Counted from the stretch's first letter, positions 17,297 through 26,339 are shown. The stretch: DNA of 64,000 nt from Bradyrhizobium genosp. SA-3 (GCF_004212635.1 NZ_PSRT01000004.1:51205-115204), one strand, 5' to 3'. Program-made: numbers and translations. Notes: generated from the sequence alone by a model not told the origin.

Positions 17297-18082
17297 CTAA
17301 ACCGGCTTGCCCGTATACGGCATCGATGCCGTGAGGCCGCCGTCGACCGGGAACGCCTGGCCGTTCACATACGAGGCCTCGTCGCTGGCCAGGAACAGTC
17401 CCATCGCCGCGAGCTCGTGCGGCTGGCCGGGGCGCTTAAGCGGGTTGAGCTGGCCGATCTTGTCTTGGGTGCCGCGCTCCTTGGCGCGGTCGAAGATCGG
17501 TTTGGTCATGCCGGTCTCGATCAGGCCCGGGCATACCGCGTTGATGCGCACGCCGGTGCCGGTGAGCGAATAGGCCGTGGTCTGCACCAGGCTGATCACG
17601 CCGGCCTTGCTCGCCGCATAGGGATGGCCGCTGGCGCCGGCCTTGAGACCTGCGACGGACGCCGTCAGCACGATCGCGCCGGACTGCTGCTTGACCATGT
17701 GCGGCATCGCGTATTTCACCGCGAGGAACGGTCCGATCAAATTGATGCGCAAAATCTCCTGCCAGTGCTCCACCGTCTGCTCAGCGAGCGGAACGAGCCC
17801 GCCCGAGATGCCGGCATTGGCCCAGATCACATCGAGCCGGCCGTGCGTCTTCACCGCCCTGTCGATCACGGCGATGACGTCCTTCTCGGAGCCGGCGTCC
17901 GCCACCATGGCTTCCGCGACATCGCCGGCCGCTCTGATCTCCTCGACGGTCTCCTTCACCGCCTCGGTGCGATCGACGGCAATGAGCTTTGCGCCTTCCC
18001 TGGTGAACAGCAGCGCAGCGGCGCGGCCGATGCCGCTGCCGGCGCCGGTGATGATGACGGATTTGCCTTGCAGGCGGCCCAT
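17297..18082 (-). CDS. SDR family oxidoreductase
   Basis: A classical short-chain dehydrogenase, 261 residues. The cofactor loop TGAGSGIG is at 12-19, NAG at 89-91, catalytic Ser142 (TASVAG), Tyr155 and Lys159 (YAASK), and the C-terminal VDGG. Asp37 after the second strand suggests NAD preference. AGGGAGAAG precedes the ATG. The gene is divergent from a histidine phosphatase. The shared promoter region contains TTCAAAC copies like the TetR operator at 10622. The substrate is unknown; a hydroxyacyl intermediate is possible. Confidence 0.85.
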   Translation of the reverse strand: MGRLQGKSVIITGAGSGIGRAAALLFTREGAKLIAVDRTEAVKETVEEIRAAGDVAEAMVADAGSEKDVIAVIDRAVKTHGRLDVIWANAGISGGLVPLAEQTVEHWQEILRINLIGPFLAVKYAMPHMVKQQSGAIVLTASVAGLKAGASGHPYAASKAGVISLVQTTAYSLTGTGVRINAVCPGLIETGMTKPIFDRAKERGTQDKIGQLNPLKRPGQPHELAAMGLFLASDEASYVNGQAFPVDGGLTASMPYTGKPV

Positions 18083-18127
18083 GCGCTTCTCCCTCTGGCT
18101 CGCACGCGGCCCTTGCCGCGTGACGGA

Positions 18128-18168
18128 ATTTCAAACAAGATTTCAAACGGTAAAGTGTCTTGAGACAC
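18128..18168. promoter_or_regulatory. divergent control region with TTCAAAC direct repeat and GTGTC/GACAC palindrome
   Basis: ATTTCAAAC occurs at 18128-18136 and again at 18140-18148. A palindrome GTGTC-TTGA-GACAC follows at 18155-18168. The region lies between the divergent SDR and histidine phosphatase genes. TTCAAAC equals the half-site of the putative TetR operator 7.5 kb away. A possible -35/-10 pair toward the phosphatase is TTGAGA (18160) and TACAGC (18183), spaced 17. Confidence 0.4.
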
Positions 18169-18215
18169 GTTCGCTACTGACGTACAGCGACATCACACGG
18201 GATGGAAGGGTTTCG

Positions 18216-18914
18216 ATGGCAGGCGCAGACAAGCCGAATGTGATCATGACACGATGGTGGTGGGTCCGGCACGCGCCGGTGCGCAATGACGGCGGCAACA
18301 TCTACGGACAATCCGACATCGCCTGCGACACCAGCGACACCTATGTGTTCAACGCTGTTGCCAAGGTGCTGCCACGAAAGGCGGTCTGGTATTCGAGCAA
18401 TCTGATGCGCACACATCAGACGGCCGAGGCGATCTGGGCGGCCGGTTTTCCGCGGCCTGCGTCGATGAAATGGGAAGCGGATCTCGCCGAGCAGAATCTC
18501 GGCCGCTGGCAGGGCATGAACCGCGCCGAGTTCATCGCGAGCCGGCCCGTCGGCATGAGCTGGTTTGCCGATATCAACGAGCCCGCGCCCGGCGGCGAAA
18601 GCTTCATGGACCTCTACAACCGCACGCGCCGCACCATCGAACGGATCAATGTGGAAGCGGCCGGGCAGGACATCGTCGCGGTCGCGCACGGCGGCACCAT
18701 CAAGGCGGCAGTCGGCCTCGCGCTCGGTGACTTGCCGGAGCAGGGGCTCGCATTCGATATCGACAATGTGTCGGTGACGCGGCTCGATCATTTCGCGAGC
18801 CACGAGCGCACGGTCTGGCGGTTGCCGATGGTGAACCAGCAGCCGTGGATCGCCGACGCCGCGCACGCAGCGATGCACCAGCCTGCGGGACCGGAAGTCA
18901 AGAAGCTTGCCTGA
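18216..18914 (+). CDS. histidine phosphatase family protein
   Basis: A 232-residue phosphoglycerate-mutase-fold phosphatase. The catalytic pair Arg18-His19 sits in WWVRHAPV. Arg65 (SNLMRTHQTAEA), the acid loop ADLAEQNLGRWQG with Glu92, and the second histidine His158 in VAHGGT complete the active site. It could act on a sugar phosphate, a cobalamin precursor or a phosphorylated acyl intermediate; nothing in the sequence decides. It is divergent from one SDR gene and followed, 65 bases on, by another. Confidence 0.82.
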   Translation: MAGADKPNVIMTRWWWVRHAPVRNDGGNIYGQSDIACDTSDTYVFNAVAKVLPRKAVWYSSNLMRTHQTAEAIWAAGFPRPASMKWEADLAEQNLGRWQGMNRAEFIASRPVGMSWFADINEPAPGGESFMDLYNRTRRTIERINVEAAGQDIVAVAHGGTIKAAVGLALGDLPEQGLAFDIDNVSVTRLDHFASHERTVWRLPMVNQQPWIADAAHAAMHQPAGPEVKKLA

Positions 18915-18979
18915 GCCATTGCCCGGCCGCGCCTGCGGCGTAAGGTTCAAGCCAATCAATCGTACTCTGGGAGAGAAAC

Positions 18980-19747
18980 ATGACCTTGTTCGACATGAAG
19001 GGGAAAGTTGCCGTCATCACCGGCTCGACGCGCGGCATCGGGCTCGCGATCGCCGAGCGCATGGCCGAGCACGGCGCCAAGGTGGTGATCTCCTCGCGCA
19101 AGGCCGACGTGTGCGACCAGGTGGCCAAGGGCATCAACGACAAATTCGGCAAGGGCACCGCGGTCGCGATCGCCGCGAACATCTCGTCGAAAGAGAATCT
19201 GCAAAACCTCGTCGACGAGAGCAACCGCGCCTTCGGCAAGATCGACGTGCTGGTCTGCAATGCCGCGTCGAATCCGTATTACGGCCCGCTCGCCGGCATC
19301 TCCGACGATCAGTTCAGAAAAATCCTCGACAACAACATCGTCGCCAACAATTGGCTGATCTCGATGGTGGTGCCGCAGATGATCGAGCGTAGGGACGGCT
19401 CAATCATCATCGTCTCGTCGATCGGCGGCCTCAAGGGCTCGACCATCCTCGGCGCGTACGCGATCTCGAAAGCCGCCGACATGCAGCTCGCGCGCAATCT
19501 CGCCTGCGAATACGGCAAGGACAATATCCGCGTGAACTGCATCGCGCCCGGCCTGATCAAGACCGACTTTGCCAAAGCGCTGTGGGACAATCCGGAGAAC
19601 CTGAAGGCCTCGACCTCGCGCTCGCCGCTACTGCGCATCGGCATCCCCGACGAGATCGCGGGCGCGGCGGTGTTCTTGGGTTCGAAGGCCGGCGACTTCA
19701 TGACCGGCCAGACCATGGTGATCGACGGCGGCGCGACGATTAGTTGA
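18980..19747 (+). CDS. SDR family oxidoreductase
   Basis: A 255-residue short-chain dehydrogenase. The cofactor motif TGSTRGIG is at 14-21, with Ser146/147, Tyr160 and Lys164 as catalytic residues (AYAISK), NCIAPGLIKT, and a C-terminal VIDGGATIS. The usual NNAG is replaced by NAAS at 94-97, a variant seen in the DHRS4-like group of carbonyl reductases. GGGAGA precedes the ATG. It probably shares a transcript with the histidine phosphatase gene upstream. The substrate is unknown. Confidence 0.85.
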   Translation: MTLFDMKGKVAVITGSTRGIGLAIAERMAEHGAKVVISSRKADVCDQVAKGINDKFGKGTAVAIAANISSKENLQNLVDESNRAFGKIDVLVCNAASNPYYGPLAGISDDQFRKILDNNIVANNWLISMVVPQMIERRDGSIIIVSSIGGLKGSTILGAYAISKAADMQLARNLACEYGKDNIRVNCIAPGLIKTDFAKALWDNPENLKASTSRSPLLRIGIPDEIAGAAVFLGSKAGDFMTGQTMVIDGGATIS

Positions 19748-19790
19748 AGCGTGAGATCAAGCCGAGATGTGGCCGCGAAGAACGGTGCGC

Positions 19791-19907
19791 TCCCTCGCCC
19801 GCTTGCGGGAGAGGGCTGGGGAGAGGGTGTCTCCGCAGTGAGACTCCCAATGAGGAGAAAGCTCTCACCCGGCGCTACGCGCCGACCTCTCCCGCAAGCG
19901 GGAGAGG
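19791..19907. repeat. palindromic repeat, CTCTCCCGCTTGCGGGAG family
   Basis: The left arm CCCGCTTGCGGGAGAGGG and right arm CCTCTCCCGCAAGCGGGAG bracket AGCTCTCACCCGGCGC. It is the same family as the element nested in 9617-9886 and the one cut by the window end at 63941-64000. It lies between convergent SDR and serine hydrolase genes. Confidence 0.8.
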
Positions 19908-19954
19908 TTGCACTGAGCTTGCCGCTAGATCGTTGAACTCAAGCCGGCGTCGCC

Positions 19955-21190
19955 TCACTCCACCGCCGCGTAAACCAGATCCCGCACCAGCGTGCGCGTG
20001 TAGTCGCGCTGGCCCGGGCCTTGGCTCATGAACACCGCGAACAGGTCCTCCTTCGGATCGATCCAGAAAAACGTGCCCGCAATGCCGCTCCAGAAATACT
20101 GACCGACGCTGCCGGGGAAGGGCGCGATGCCCGGCTCGCGCCGCACGGCAAAGCCGAGACCGAAGCCGTGGCCAGGCGACAGCAGCGTGCCATTTGTCAC
20201 AACGTGCGGCCCGAGATGATCGGACGCCATCAGCTCCAGCGTCTTGCGGCCGATGATCCTGTTGCCGTCGAGCGTGCCGCCGTTGCGCAGCATCAGACAG
20301 AAGCGGGCATAATCCATCGTGGTCGAGACCAGCCCGCCGCCGCCGGACTCCATCACCGGCTGTTCCAGCATGTTGAAGAGCGCGACCTTGTCGCCGGTCC
20401 AGGGATCGGCCGCGAACGGTTCGGCGAGGCGGCCGGCATTGGCCTCAGCAGTTGCAAAACCGGTCTCGGCCATCTGAAGCGGGGTGAGGATGCGCTCGGC
20501 GAGATACGCGCCGAGCGGCTTGCCGCTGACGACCTCGATGATGCGGCCGAGGATGTCGGTGGAGCGGCTGTAGTTGAACTCGTCGCCGGGATGGCAGACC
20601 AGCGGGAAGCGCGCCACCAGCGCGGCGTGCTCGGCATTGGTGATCTTGCGGCTGCGGACGCGGGACTCCTGGTAGAGCTTGTGCACGGGGCCATCGCCTT
20701 GGTGCTCATAGGTCAGGCCCGAGGTGTGACGGAGCAGGTCCTGAACCGTCATCGGCCGCTTGGGCGGAACCAGTTCCAGCTTGCCGCCGCTGACCACGCC
20801 GACCTTTTGGTCGGCGAACTCCGGAATGAACTTGGCGACCGCGTCACTGAGAAGGAGATGGCCGTCTTCGACCAGCGCCATGATGCCGACCGAGACAATC
20901 GGCTTGGTCATCGAGAAGAGGCGGAAGATCGAATCGCGCGCCATCGGTGAGGCGCCCGTCGGGCTCTGCTGTCCTAGCGCCTCGAACCAGCCGATTTGGC
21001 CGCGGCGGGCAACCAGCACGGTGACGCCGGGAACAGTGCCCTTGTCGATCTCGCGCTTGAAGGCGTCCGACATAGCCTGGAGGCGGGAACGCGACAGCCC
21101 GAGCGTCTCGGGGCGGGCTTCCGGCAAAGGCGGGGTCTGCGGCCCGATCGTGGCCTGTGGGGCGGCTGTAGCGGTCGCTGTGGCGGTCAT
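19955..21190 (-). CDS. serine hydrolase (beta-lactamase class C/esterase family)
   Basis: A 411-residue penicillin-binding-protein-fold hydrolase. The nucleophile motif S-x-x-K is SMTK at 93-96, and a Tyr-Ser pair in EFNYSRSTD supplies the second motif. DLLRHTSGLTYEH and HPGDEFNYS are typical of the beta-lactamase-related esterases (EstB-like). No classical signal peptide is seen behind the Thr/Ala-repeat N-terminus, so the protein is probably cytoplasmic and an esterase or amidase, not an antibiotic-resistance enzyme. ATG 21190 is favoured by GGGAG five bases upstream over a GTG six bases earlier. Confidence 0.83.
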   Translation of the reverse strand: MTATATATAAPQATIGPQTPPLPEARPETLGLSRSRLQAMSDAFKREIDKGTVPGVTVLVARRGQIGWFEALGQQSPTGASPMARDSIFRLFSMTKPIVSVGIMALVEDGHLLLSDAVAKFIPEFADQKVGVVSGGKLELVPPKRPMTVQDLLRHTSGLTYEHQGDGPVHKLYQESRVRSRKITNAEHAALVARFPLVCHPGDEFNYSRSTDILGRIIEVVSGKPLGAYLAERILTPLQMAETGFATAEANAGRLAEPFAADPWTGDKVALFNMLEQPVMESGGGGLVSTTMDYARFCLMLRNGGTLDGNRIIGRKTLELMASDHLGPHVVTNGTLLSPGHGFGLGFAVRREPGIAPFPGSVGQYFWSGIAGTFFWIDPKEDLFAVFMSQGPGQRDYTRTLVRDLVYAAVE

Positions 21191-21340
21191 GGGCACTCCC
21201 GGTTGCTCTTGATTATCGGGAACGGACTGTGGCGCAAAAACCCCGGTACAAACAAGCGAAGCCGGCGCGGTTCACCCTTGCAAACCGGCCGTCCCCTGTG
21301 CTTGAAAGCGGCCCTGATCCTAAGGCGACGCAGGGTCTGT

Positions 21341-21416
21341 AGGAGTGTAGCTCAATTGGTAGAGCACCGGTCTCCAAAACCGGGGGTCGCAGGTTCGAGC
21401 CCTGCCACTCCTGCCA
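21341..21416 (+). tRNA. tRNA-Trp (anticodon CCA)
   Basis: A 76-base cloverleaf. The acceptor arm AGGAGTG pairs with CACTCCT, followed by G-CCA. The D arm is GCTC/GAGC, and the anticodon arm CCGGT/ACCGG has loop CTCCAAA (CCA at 34-36). The T arm is GCAGG-TTCGAGC-CCTGC. The encoded CCA end is present. Its place just before secE-nusG is common in bacteria. Confidence 0.97.
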
Positions 21417-21552
21417 GCTAATCCAGACAATCGGTCTACAGGCAGGACGGCGCCGGCCCTAAGAGGTTTCGTCGATCATGGGGCATGGGTAAGCCATTGA
21501 TCCCGATGAGATCCGCAGGCGGCGACGACGCGTATCCCGGCCTCCCAATATC

Positions 21553-21581
21553 TTGACCTTTGGCCCCATCCGCAGTATCTA
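21553..21581 (+). promoter_or_regulatory. sigma-70-type promoter for secE-nusG-rplK-rplA
   Basis: TTGACC (21553-21558) and TATCTA (21576-21581) are separated by 17 bases, close to the alphaproteobacterial housekeeping consensus. The predicted start is about 165 bases before secE. The remaining gap 21417-21754 shows nothing else. Confidence 0.6.
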
Positions 21582-21754
21582 CCCCGCACTCGCAGCCGGC
21601 CCGTTAGACGCGGATTTCCGGCGCGGCTTTGAAATCCCCGAACAATCGAGCCCGATTTCCGGCTCATCCTTCAGACGAGGGCTGGGCCAAAGGCGCCTGT
21701 TCGGATCCCTTCGAAATCAGTAGCCGTCTTGCGACGGACGTTGGACATCAAACG

Positions 21755-21946
21755 ATGGCAGTCAGCCCGTTCAAGTTCTTGCAGGAAGTGCGTTCGGAGA
21801 CCGCCAAGGTCACCTGGCCGACCCGTCGTGAGACCACCATCACCACCATCATGGTGTTCGTCATGGTCGCCGTGGCCTCGATCTTCTTCTTCGCCGCCGA
21901 CCAGATCATCCGTTACCTCATCACCTTCCTTCTGGGCATCCACTGA
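21755..21946 (+). CDS. secE: preprotein translocase subunit SecE
   Basis: A 63-residue single-span subunit of the SecYEG channel. The conserved amphipathic segment FLQEVRSETAKVTWPTRRET precedes one membrane helix (about 30-58). The short form with one helix is normal outside enterobacteria. Its TGA stop overlaps the ATG of nusG by one base (TGATG), indicating translational coupling. Confidence 0.95.
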   Translation: MAVSPFKFLQEVRSETAKVTWPTRRETTITTIMVFVMVAVASIFFFAADQIIRYLITFLLGIH

Positions 21947-22500
21947 TGGCAACAGCAACCGCTCAAGTGTCTGACAAGCGCTGGTACATCGTCCACGCCT
22001 ATTCGAACTTCGAGAAGAAGGTCGCCGAATCGATCCGCGAGCAGGCTAAGCAACGCGGGCTCGAGGAGCTGTTCGAGCTGGTGCTGGTGCCGACCGAGAA
22101 GGTCACGGAAGTGCGCCGCGGCCGCAAGATCGACGCCGAGCGCAAGTTTTTCCCCGGCTATGTGCTGGTGAAGATGAAGCTGACCGACGAGGCGTTCCAT
22201 CTGATCAAGAACACGCCGAAAGTGACGGGCTTCCTCGGCGCTGAAAACAAGCCGATGCCGATCTCGGAAACCGAGGCCATGCGCATCCTGCACCAGGTGC
22301 AGGAGGGCGTGGAACGGCCGAAGGCGTCGGTCTCGTTCGAGATCGGCGAGAACGTGCGCGTGGCCGACGGTCCGTTCGCCTCGTTCTCGGGTGTGGTCGA
22401 GGAAATCGACGAGGCGCGCTCGCGCGTGAAGGTCGCGGTGTCGATCTTCGGCCGCGCCACGCCGGTCGAATTGGAATTCGGTCAGGTCGAGAAGGTCTGA
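21946..22500 (+). CDS. nusG: transcription termination/antitermination factor NusG
   Basis: A 184-residue RNA polymerase-associated factor that links transcription to Rho or ribosomes. The NGN domain begins with RWYIVHAYSNFEKKVAESI and contains FFPGYVLVKM. The C-terminal KOW domain has FEIGENVRVADGPFASFSG (about 128-150). It follows secE with a one-base overlap and precedes rplK by 134 bases, the usual order. Confidence 0.97.
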   Translation: MATATAQVSDKRWYIVHAYSNFEKKVAESIREQAKQRGLEELFELVLVPTEKVTEVRRGRKIDAERKFFPGYVLVKMKLTDEAFHLIKNTPKVTGFLGAENKPMPISETEAMRILHQVQEGVERPKASVSFEIGENVRVADGPFASFSGVVEEIDEARSRVKVAVSIFGRATPVELEFGQVEKV

Positions 22501-22634
22501 CCGGGTACGCGTGAGACTTCGGTCTTGCGCGACAACAAGAGGCCGTGGGAGGACGAGGGCGGTTGCCAGCCGCTCGAGATCCCGACCACGAACCTGAAAC
22601 CGCCGGCGATATGCCGGCACAACAGGAGTGATAC

Positions 22635-23063
22635 ATGGCAAAGAAAGTGACCGGATACCTGAAGCTTCAGGTCCCGGCCGGCGCGGCGAATCCTTCGCCC
22701 CCGATCGGTCCCGCGCTCGGTCAGCGCGGTCTCAACATCATGGAGTTCTGCAAGGCGTTCAACGCCCAGACCCAGAAGGAAGAGAAGAACACCCCGATTC
22801 CGGTGGTGATCACGATCTACGCCGATCGTTCGTTCACCTTCGAGATGAAGACGCCCCCGATGTCGTTCTTCCTCAAGCAGGCTGCCAAGATCCAGTCCGG
22901 CTCGAAGGCGCCGGGCCGTGACAAGGCCGGCAAGGTGACCAAGGCGCAAGTGCGCGAGATCGCCGAGAAGAAGATGAAGGACTTGAATTGCGACAGCATC
23001 GAATCGGCCATGAAGATGGTCGAGGGCTCCGCCCGTTCGATGGGTCTGGAAGTTGCGGGGTAA
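22635..23063 (+). CDS. rplK: 50S ribosomal protein L11
   Basis: A 142-residue protein that binds the GTPase-associated region of 23S rRNA with L10-L7/L12 and is needed for stringent control by RelA-type enzymes. The N-terminal proline segment [13 protein letters not shown], where thiostrepton acts, is intact. The C-terminal RNA-binding domain has [23 protein letters not shown] at 22624-22628 precedes the ATG. rplA starts 6 bases after the stop. Confidence 0.98.
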   Translation: MAKKVTGYLKLQVPAGAANPSPPIGPALGQRGLNIMEFCKAFNAQTQKEEKNTPIPVVITIYADRSFTFEMKTPPMSFFLKQAAKIQSGSKAPGRDKAGKVTKAQVREIAEKKMKDLNCDSIESAMKMVEGSARSMGLEVAG

Positions 23064-23069
23064 GCGGTC

Positions 23070-23762
23070 ATGGCAATCGGAAAGCGTTTGAACAAAGCCC
23101 GCGAAGGCATTGACCGCGAAAAGCTTTACCCGCTCGCGGACGCCATCAAGATGGTCAAGGAGCGCGCGAAAGCGAAGTTCGACGAGACCATCGAGGTCGC
23201 GATCAATCTCGGCGTCGATCCGCGTCACGCCGACCAGATGGTCCGCGGCGTCGTGACCCTGCCGAATGGCACCGGCCGTACGCTCCGCGTCGGCGTGTTC
23301 GCCCGTGGCGCCAAGGCCGACGAGGCCAAGGCTGCGGGTGCTGACGTCGTCGGCGCCGAGGATCTGGTCGAGAAGGTGCAGAACGGCTCGATCGATTTCG
23401 ACCGCTGCATCGCCACCCCCGACATGATGCCGCTGGTCGGCCGGTTGGGTAAGGTGCTCGGCCCGCGCGGCCTGATGCCGAACCCGAAGATCGGCACCGT
23501 GACCATGGACGTCACCGGCGCGGTGAAGGGTGCCAAGGGCGGCTCGGTCGAGTTCCGCGTCGAGAAGGCCGGCATCCTGCAGGCCGGCGTCGGCAAGGCC
23601 TCGTTCTCCGAGGAGAAGCTGGTCGAGAACATCAAGGCTCTCGCCGATGCTGTCTCGAAGGCGAAGCCGGCCGGTTCCAAGGGCACCTACATCCAGCGCG
23701 TTGCGGTGTCCTCGACGATGGGCCCCGGCGTGAAGGTCGAGCCGGGCACCATCCTCGGCTAA
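23070..23762 (+). CDS. rplA: 50S ribosomal protein L1
   Basis: A 230-residue two-domain L1-stalk protein that takes part in E-site tRNA release and usually represses its own L11-L1 m[20 protein letters not shown], the family signature, is in the middle, and [16 protein letters not shown] closes the protein. A terminator-like hairpin follows directly, so in this genome the L11-L1 unit ends here and does not run straight into rplJ. Confidence 0.98.
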   Translation: MAIGKRLNKAREGIDREKLYPLADAIKMVKERAKAKFDETIEVAINLGVDPRHADQMVRGVVTLPNGTGRTLRVGVFARGAKADEAKAAGADVVGAEDLVEKVQNGSIDFDRCIATPDMMPLVGRLGKVLGPRGLMPNPKIGTVTMDVTGAVKGAKGGSVEFRVEKAGILQAGVGKASFSEEKLVENIKALADAVSKAKPAGSKGTYIQRVAVSSTMGPGVKVEPGTILG

Positions 23763-23784
23763 GGTTCAAATATTGCATGAGGCG

Positions 23785-23818
23785 AGGGGCGGAATTGGGC
23801 AACCGATTCCGCCCCTCG
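23785..23818 (+). terminator. Rho-independent terminator after rplA
   Basis: A 12-bp perfect stem (GAGGGGCGGAAT with ATTCCGCCCCTC) around a 10-base loop, 22 bases after the rplA stop. Only a short T-run (GTCGTTTG) follows. It separates the L11 operon from the inserted dehydrogenase gene. Confidence 0.65.
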
Positions 23819-23852
23819 TCGTTTGTGACCGCGTTCACCGGAAACAAGAACA

Positions 23853-24806
23853 ATGGCTGACAAGGTCCTGATCTACTCCCGCTTTCCCAAGACGATGATG
23901 GTGCGTTTCGCCGAACGGTTCGAACTGCTCGACACCGGTGGCAAGCCCGCGCGTGAGGTGTTTTCGGCGGATGAACTCGGCGGCATCCGCGCGATGCTCA
24001 CCGCAGGCGGCACGCCGCTGGGGGCCGAGGCGATGGACCTGTTTCCGAAACTTGGCGCCATCGTCTGCTACGGCACCGGCTATGACGGCGTCGACCTGAA
24101 GGCGGCCGCCGTGCGCAACATCGCGGTCGGCCACAGTCCAGGTGCCAATGCGGCCTCCGTCGCCGACATCGCGATGACCCTGATGCTGGCGACGACGCGG
24201 CGGATCCTGGTAGCCGATCAATATGTGCGCAGCGGCGATTGGGCGGCGTCAAAACCCTCGCCGATGATGCGCCCGCAGGCGGGCATGCCCGGCCGCCGCA
24301 TCGGCGTCTACGGCATGGGCGAGATCGGCCGCAAGATTGCGGCGCGCTGCGCGGCGTTCGAGAGCGAGGTCGGCTATTTCAGCCGCACCAGATACGATCT
24401 GCCCTATCAATATTTCCCCTCGCTGGAAGCGCTTGCCGACTGGTGCGGCGTGCTGATGATCGCGGTCCGGGCGGGGGCCGACACCCGGCACGTTGTCAAT
24501 GCGGACATCCTCAAACGTCTCGGCGGGGACGGCTATGTCGTCAACATCTCCCGCGGCTCGGTCGTCGACGAGAAGGCCCTGGTCGCCGCGCTTGCCGACA
24601 AGACCATCGCCGGCGCCGGCCTCGACGTCTACGAAAGGGAACCGCACGCTCCCGATGCGCTGACCGCGCTCCCCAATGTGGTGCTCGCCCCGCATATCGG
24701 TGGCCACACCCTCGAATCGCACGTCGCCATGCAGAGCTGCGTCCTAGCGAACCTGACTGCGTTTTTCGAGGGCAGGCCGCTACCTTACGCGGTCAAATCG
24801 GCCTGA
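23853..24806 (+). CDS. D-isomer-specific 2-hydroxyacid dehydrogenase
   Basis: A 317-residue NAD(P)-dependent dehydrogenase. The Rossmann loop is GMGEIG at 154-159. The catalytic triad is complete: Arg234 (NISRGSVVDE), Glu263 (DVYEREP) and His281 (APHIGGHT). It reduces a 2-keto acid to the D-hydroxy acid or the reverse; glyoxylate/hydroxypyruvate reductase is a fair guess because the acyl site keeps a small-residue loop (YGTGYDGVD). It sits between rplA and rplJ, normally neighbours, so it is an insertion into the ribosomal protein region. Confidence 0.88.
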   Translation: MADKVLIYSRFPKTMMVRFAERFELLDTGGKPAREVFSADELGGIRAMLTAGGTPLGAEAMDLFPKLGAIVCYGTGYDGVDLKAAAVRNIAVGHSPGANAASVADIAMTLMLATTRRILVADQYVRSGDWAASKPSPMMRPQAGMPGRRIGVYGMGEIGRKIAARCAAFESEVGYFSRTRYDLPYQYFPSLEALADWCGVLMIAVRAGADTRHVVNADILKRLGGDGYVVNISRGSVVDEKALVAALADKTIAGAGLDVYEREPHAPDALTALPNVVLAPHIGGHTLESHVAMQSCVLANLTAFFEGRPLPYAVKSA

Positions 24807-25388
24807 ATCGGCCCTTGTCGGCCCGCCTCAGGCCCCGCCGGCAACGGATTGGAACTGGTGTGAATTTTGCTCTTGGCAAGCAGGCTCCCAGCAGTTAAAG
24901 AACCGCTTCCGGACGTTCCGGCCTCGGCTGGCGCGTTCGTGCACGCATTCCGAAAACCGACGCAACAGGAGATCATTCCTTTTCAGGACGTCCGCAAGGA
25001 TTTGCCCGGAAAAGGAAGGAAACCTCGTCACTTGGTGGAATGCGGGCAGAGGTCAGGCGGTTCGCCGGCTGACCTTGTCCTGTCCAAGACTGCAGGCGCC
25101 TGCGGGGAATTTCGATTTCTCAAGGGCTTAATCGCATGGCCTGCATAGACGGGTGAAGACCGGATTTCACTTCGCACCCAGCTTCAAGGGCTGGCTTCGC
25201 GAAACGGGTCTGGTTCGGACCTCGACACGCCGTGGGCCTCATGGGCTCCCGGAGGGCAGGCTTTGAATTGTCGTCTTGCCCGGCGTGTCCGATGGGTTTT
25301 GGCCCGGAGGTTCAGGTTTGGGTGGGACGATGGGTGCAACCCGGCGGTCCCGCTTCTCGCGATGACCGCCAACCGGAGAGAGCTTGCT
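24807..25388 (+). promoter_or_regulatory. long leader of rplJL-rpoBC (putative L10 autoregulatory region)
   Basis: No gene is seen in these 582 bases. A long-range stem is visible: GACACGCCG (25224-25232) with CGGCGTGTC (25281-25289), enclosing a GC-rich stretch with GGGCTCCCGGAGGGC. L10(L12)4 binds such a leader in other bacteria to repress its own synthesis. The promoter was not located with confidence; TTGGCA (24873) and TTAAAG (24895), spaced 16, is the best weak candidate. Confidence 0.4.
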
Positions 25389-25907
25389 GTGGAACGAGCG
25401 GCAAAAAAGGAAGCGGTCGAACAGCTCAACGAGGTCTTCAAGACCACGGGCGTCGCGATCGTTGCTCAATATTCCGGCCTCACCGTTGCCCAGATGCAGA
25501 AGCTGCGCATGCAGATGAAGCAGGCTGGCGCCTCGGTGAAGGTCTCGAAGAACCGTCTCGCCAAAATTGCTCTTGAAGGCACTGACGTCGTTGCCATCGG
25601 TCCCATGCTGAAGGGGCCGACCGTGATCGCCACTTCCAACGATCCGGTAGCGGCGCCGAAGGTCGCCATCGAATTCGCCAAGGCGAACGAAAAGTTCGTC
25701 ATCATCGGCGGCTCGATGGGCAAGACCGTCCTGAATGTCGACGGCGTGAAGGCGCTTGCCTCGCTGCCGTCGCTTGACGAACTGCGCGGCAAGATCGTCG
25801 GCCTCATCGTGGCCCCGGCGACCAAGCTCGCTCAGCTCGCCAACGCGCCCGCGGGCAAGCTCGCGCGCGTCATCCAGGCTCATGCCTCAAAGGGCGAAGC
25901 GGCCTGA
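25389..25907 (+). CDS. rplJ: 50S ribosomal protein L10
   Basis: A 172-residue base of the ribosomal stalk. It binds 23S rRNA through its N-terminal half and L7/L12 dimers through its C-terminal helix, and usually represses its own operon. GTG at 25389 is chosen, giving the normal start [16 protein letters not shown] and family length, with GGAGAG 11 bases upstream. The frame is open further 5' but the extra residues are not L10-like. Confidence 0.96.
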   Translation: MERAAKKEAVEQLNEVFKTTGVAIVAQYSGLTVAQMQKLRMQMKQAGASVKVSKNRLAKIALEGTDVVAIGPMLKGPTVIATSNDPVAAPKVAIEFAKANEKFVIIGGSMGKTVLNVDGVKALASLPSLDELRGKIVGLIVAPATKLAQLANAPAGKLARVIQAHASKGEAA

Positions 25908-25961
25908 CGCCCTTCGCAAAACTCAAACCCGAACCAGACTTACACGTAAGGAAACTGAACA

Positions 25962-26339
25962 ATGGCTGACTTGCAGAAGATCGTTGACGACCTCTCGAGC
26001 CTCACCGTGCTCGAAGCTGCCGAACTCGCGAAGCTCCTCGAAGAGAAGTGGGGCGTTTCGGCTGCCGCGGCTGTCGCCGTGGCCGGCCCGGCTGCTGGCG
26101 GCGCCGCCGCCGCTCCGGCGGAAGAGAAGACCGAGTTCACGGTCGTTCTCGCCAGCGCCGGCGACAAGAAGATCGAGGTCATCAAGGAAGTCCGCGCCAT
26201 CACCGGTCTCGGCCTGAAGGAAGCAAAGGACCTCGTCGAGGGTGCTCCGAAGCCGCTGAAGGAAGGCGTGAACAAGGAAGAAGCCGAGAAGATCAAGGCG
26301 CAGATCGAGAAGGCTGGCGCCAAGGTCGAGCTCAAGTAA
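25962..26339 (+). CDS. rplL: 50S ribosomal protein L7/L12
   Basis: A 125-residue stalk protein that recruits translation GTPases. It has an N-terminal dimerisation helix, an Ala/Gly-rich hinge (about 37-52) and the C-terminal factor-binding domain with [20 protein letters not shown]. Located 54 bases after rplJ in the same operon; a strong hairpin follows at 26360-26388. Confidence 0.98.
   Translation: MADLQKIVDDLSSLTVLEAAELAKLLEEKWGVSAAAAVAVAGPAAGGAAAAPAEEKTEFTVVLASAGDKKIEVIKEVRAITGLGLKEAKDLVEGAPKPLKEGVNKEEAEKIKAQIEKAGAKVELK

Noticed and set aside
19955..21190. Antibiotic-resistance beta-lactamase
   Set aside because: No signal peptide is seen and the motifs are those of esterase-like relatives, so resistance is not supported.
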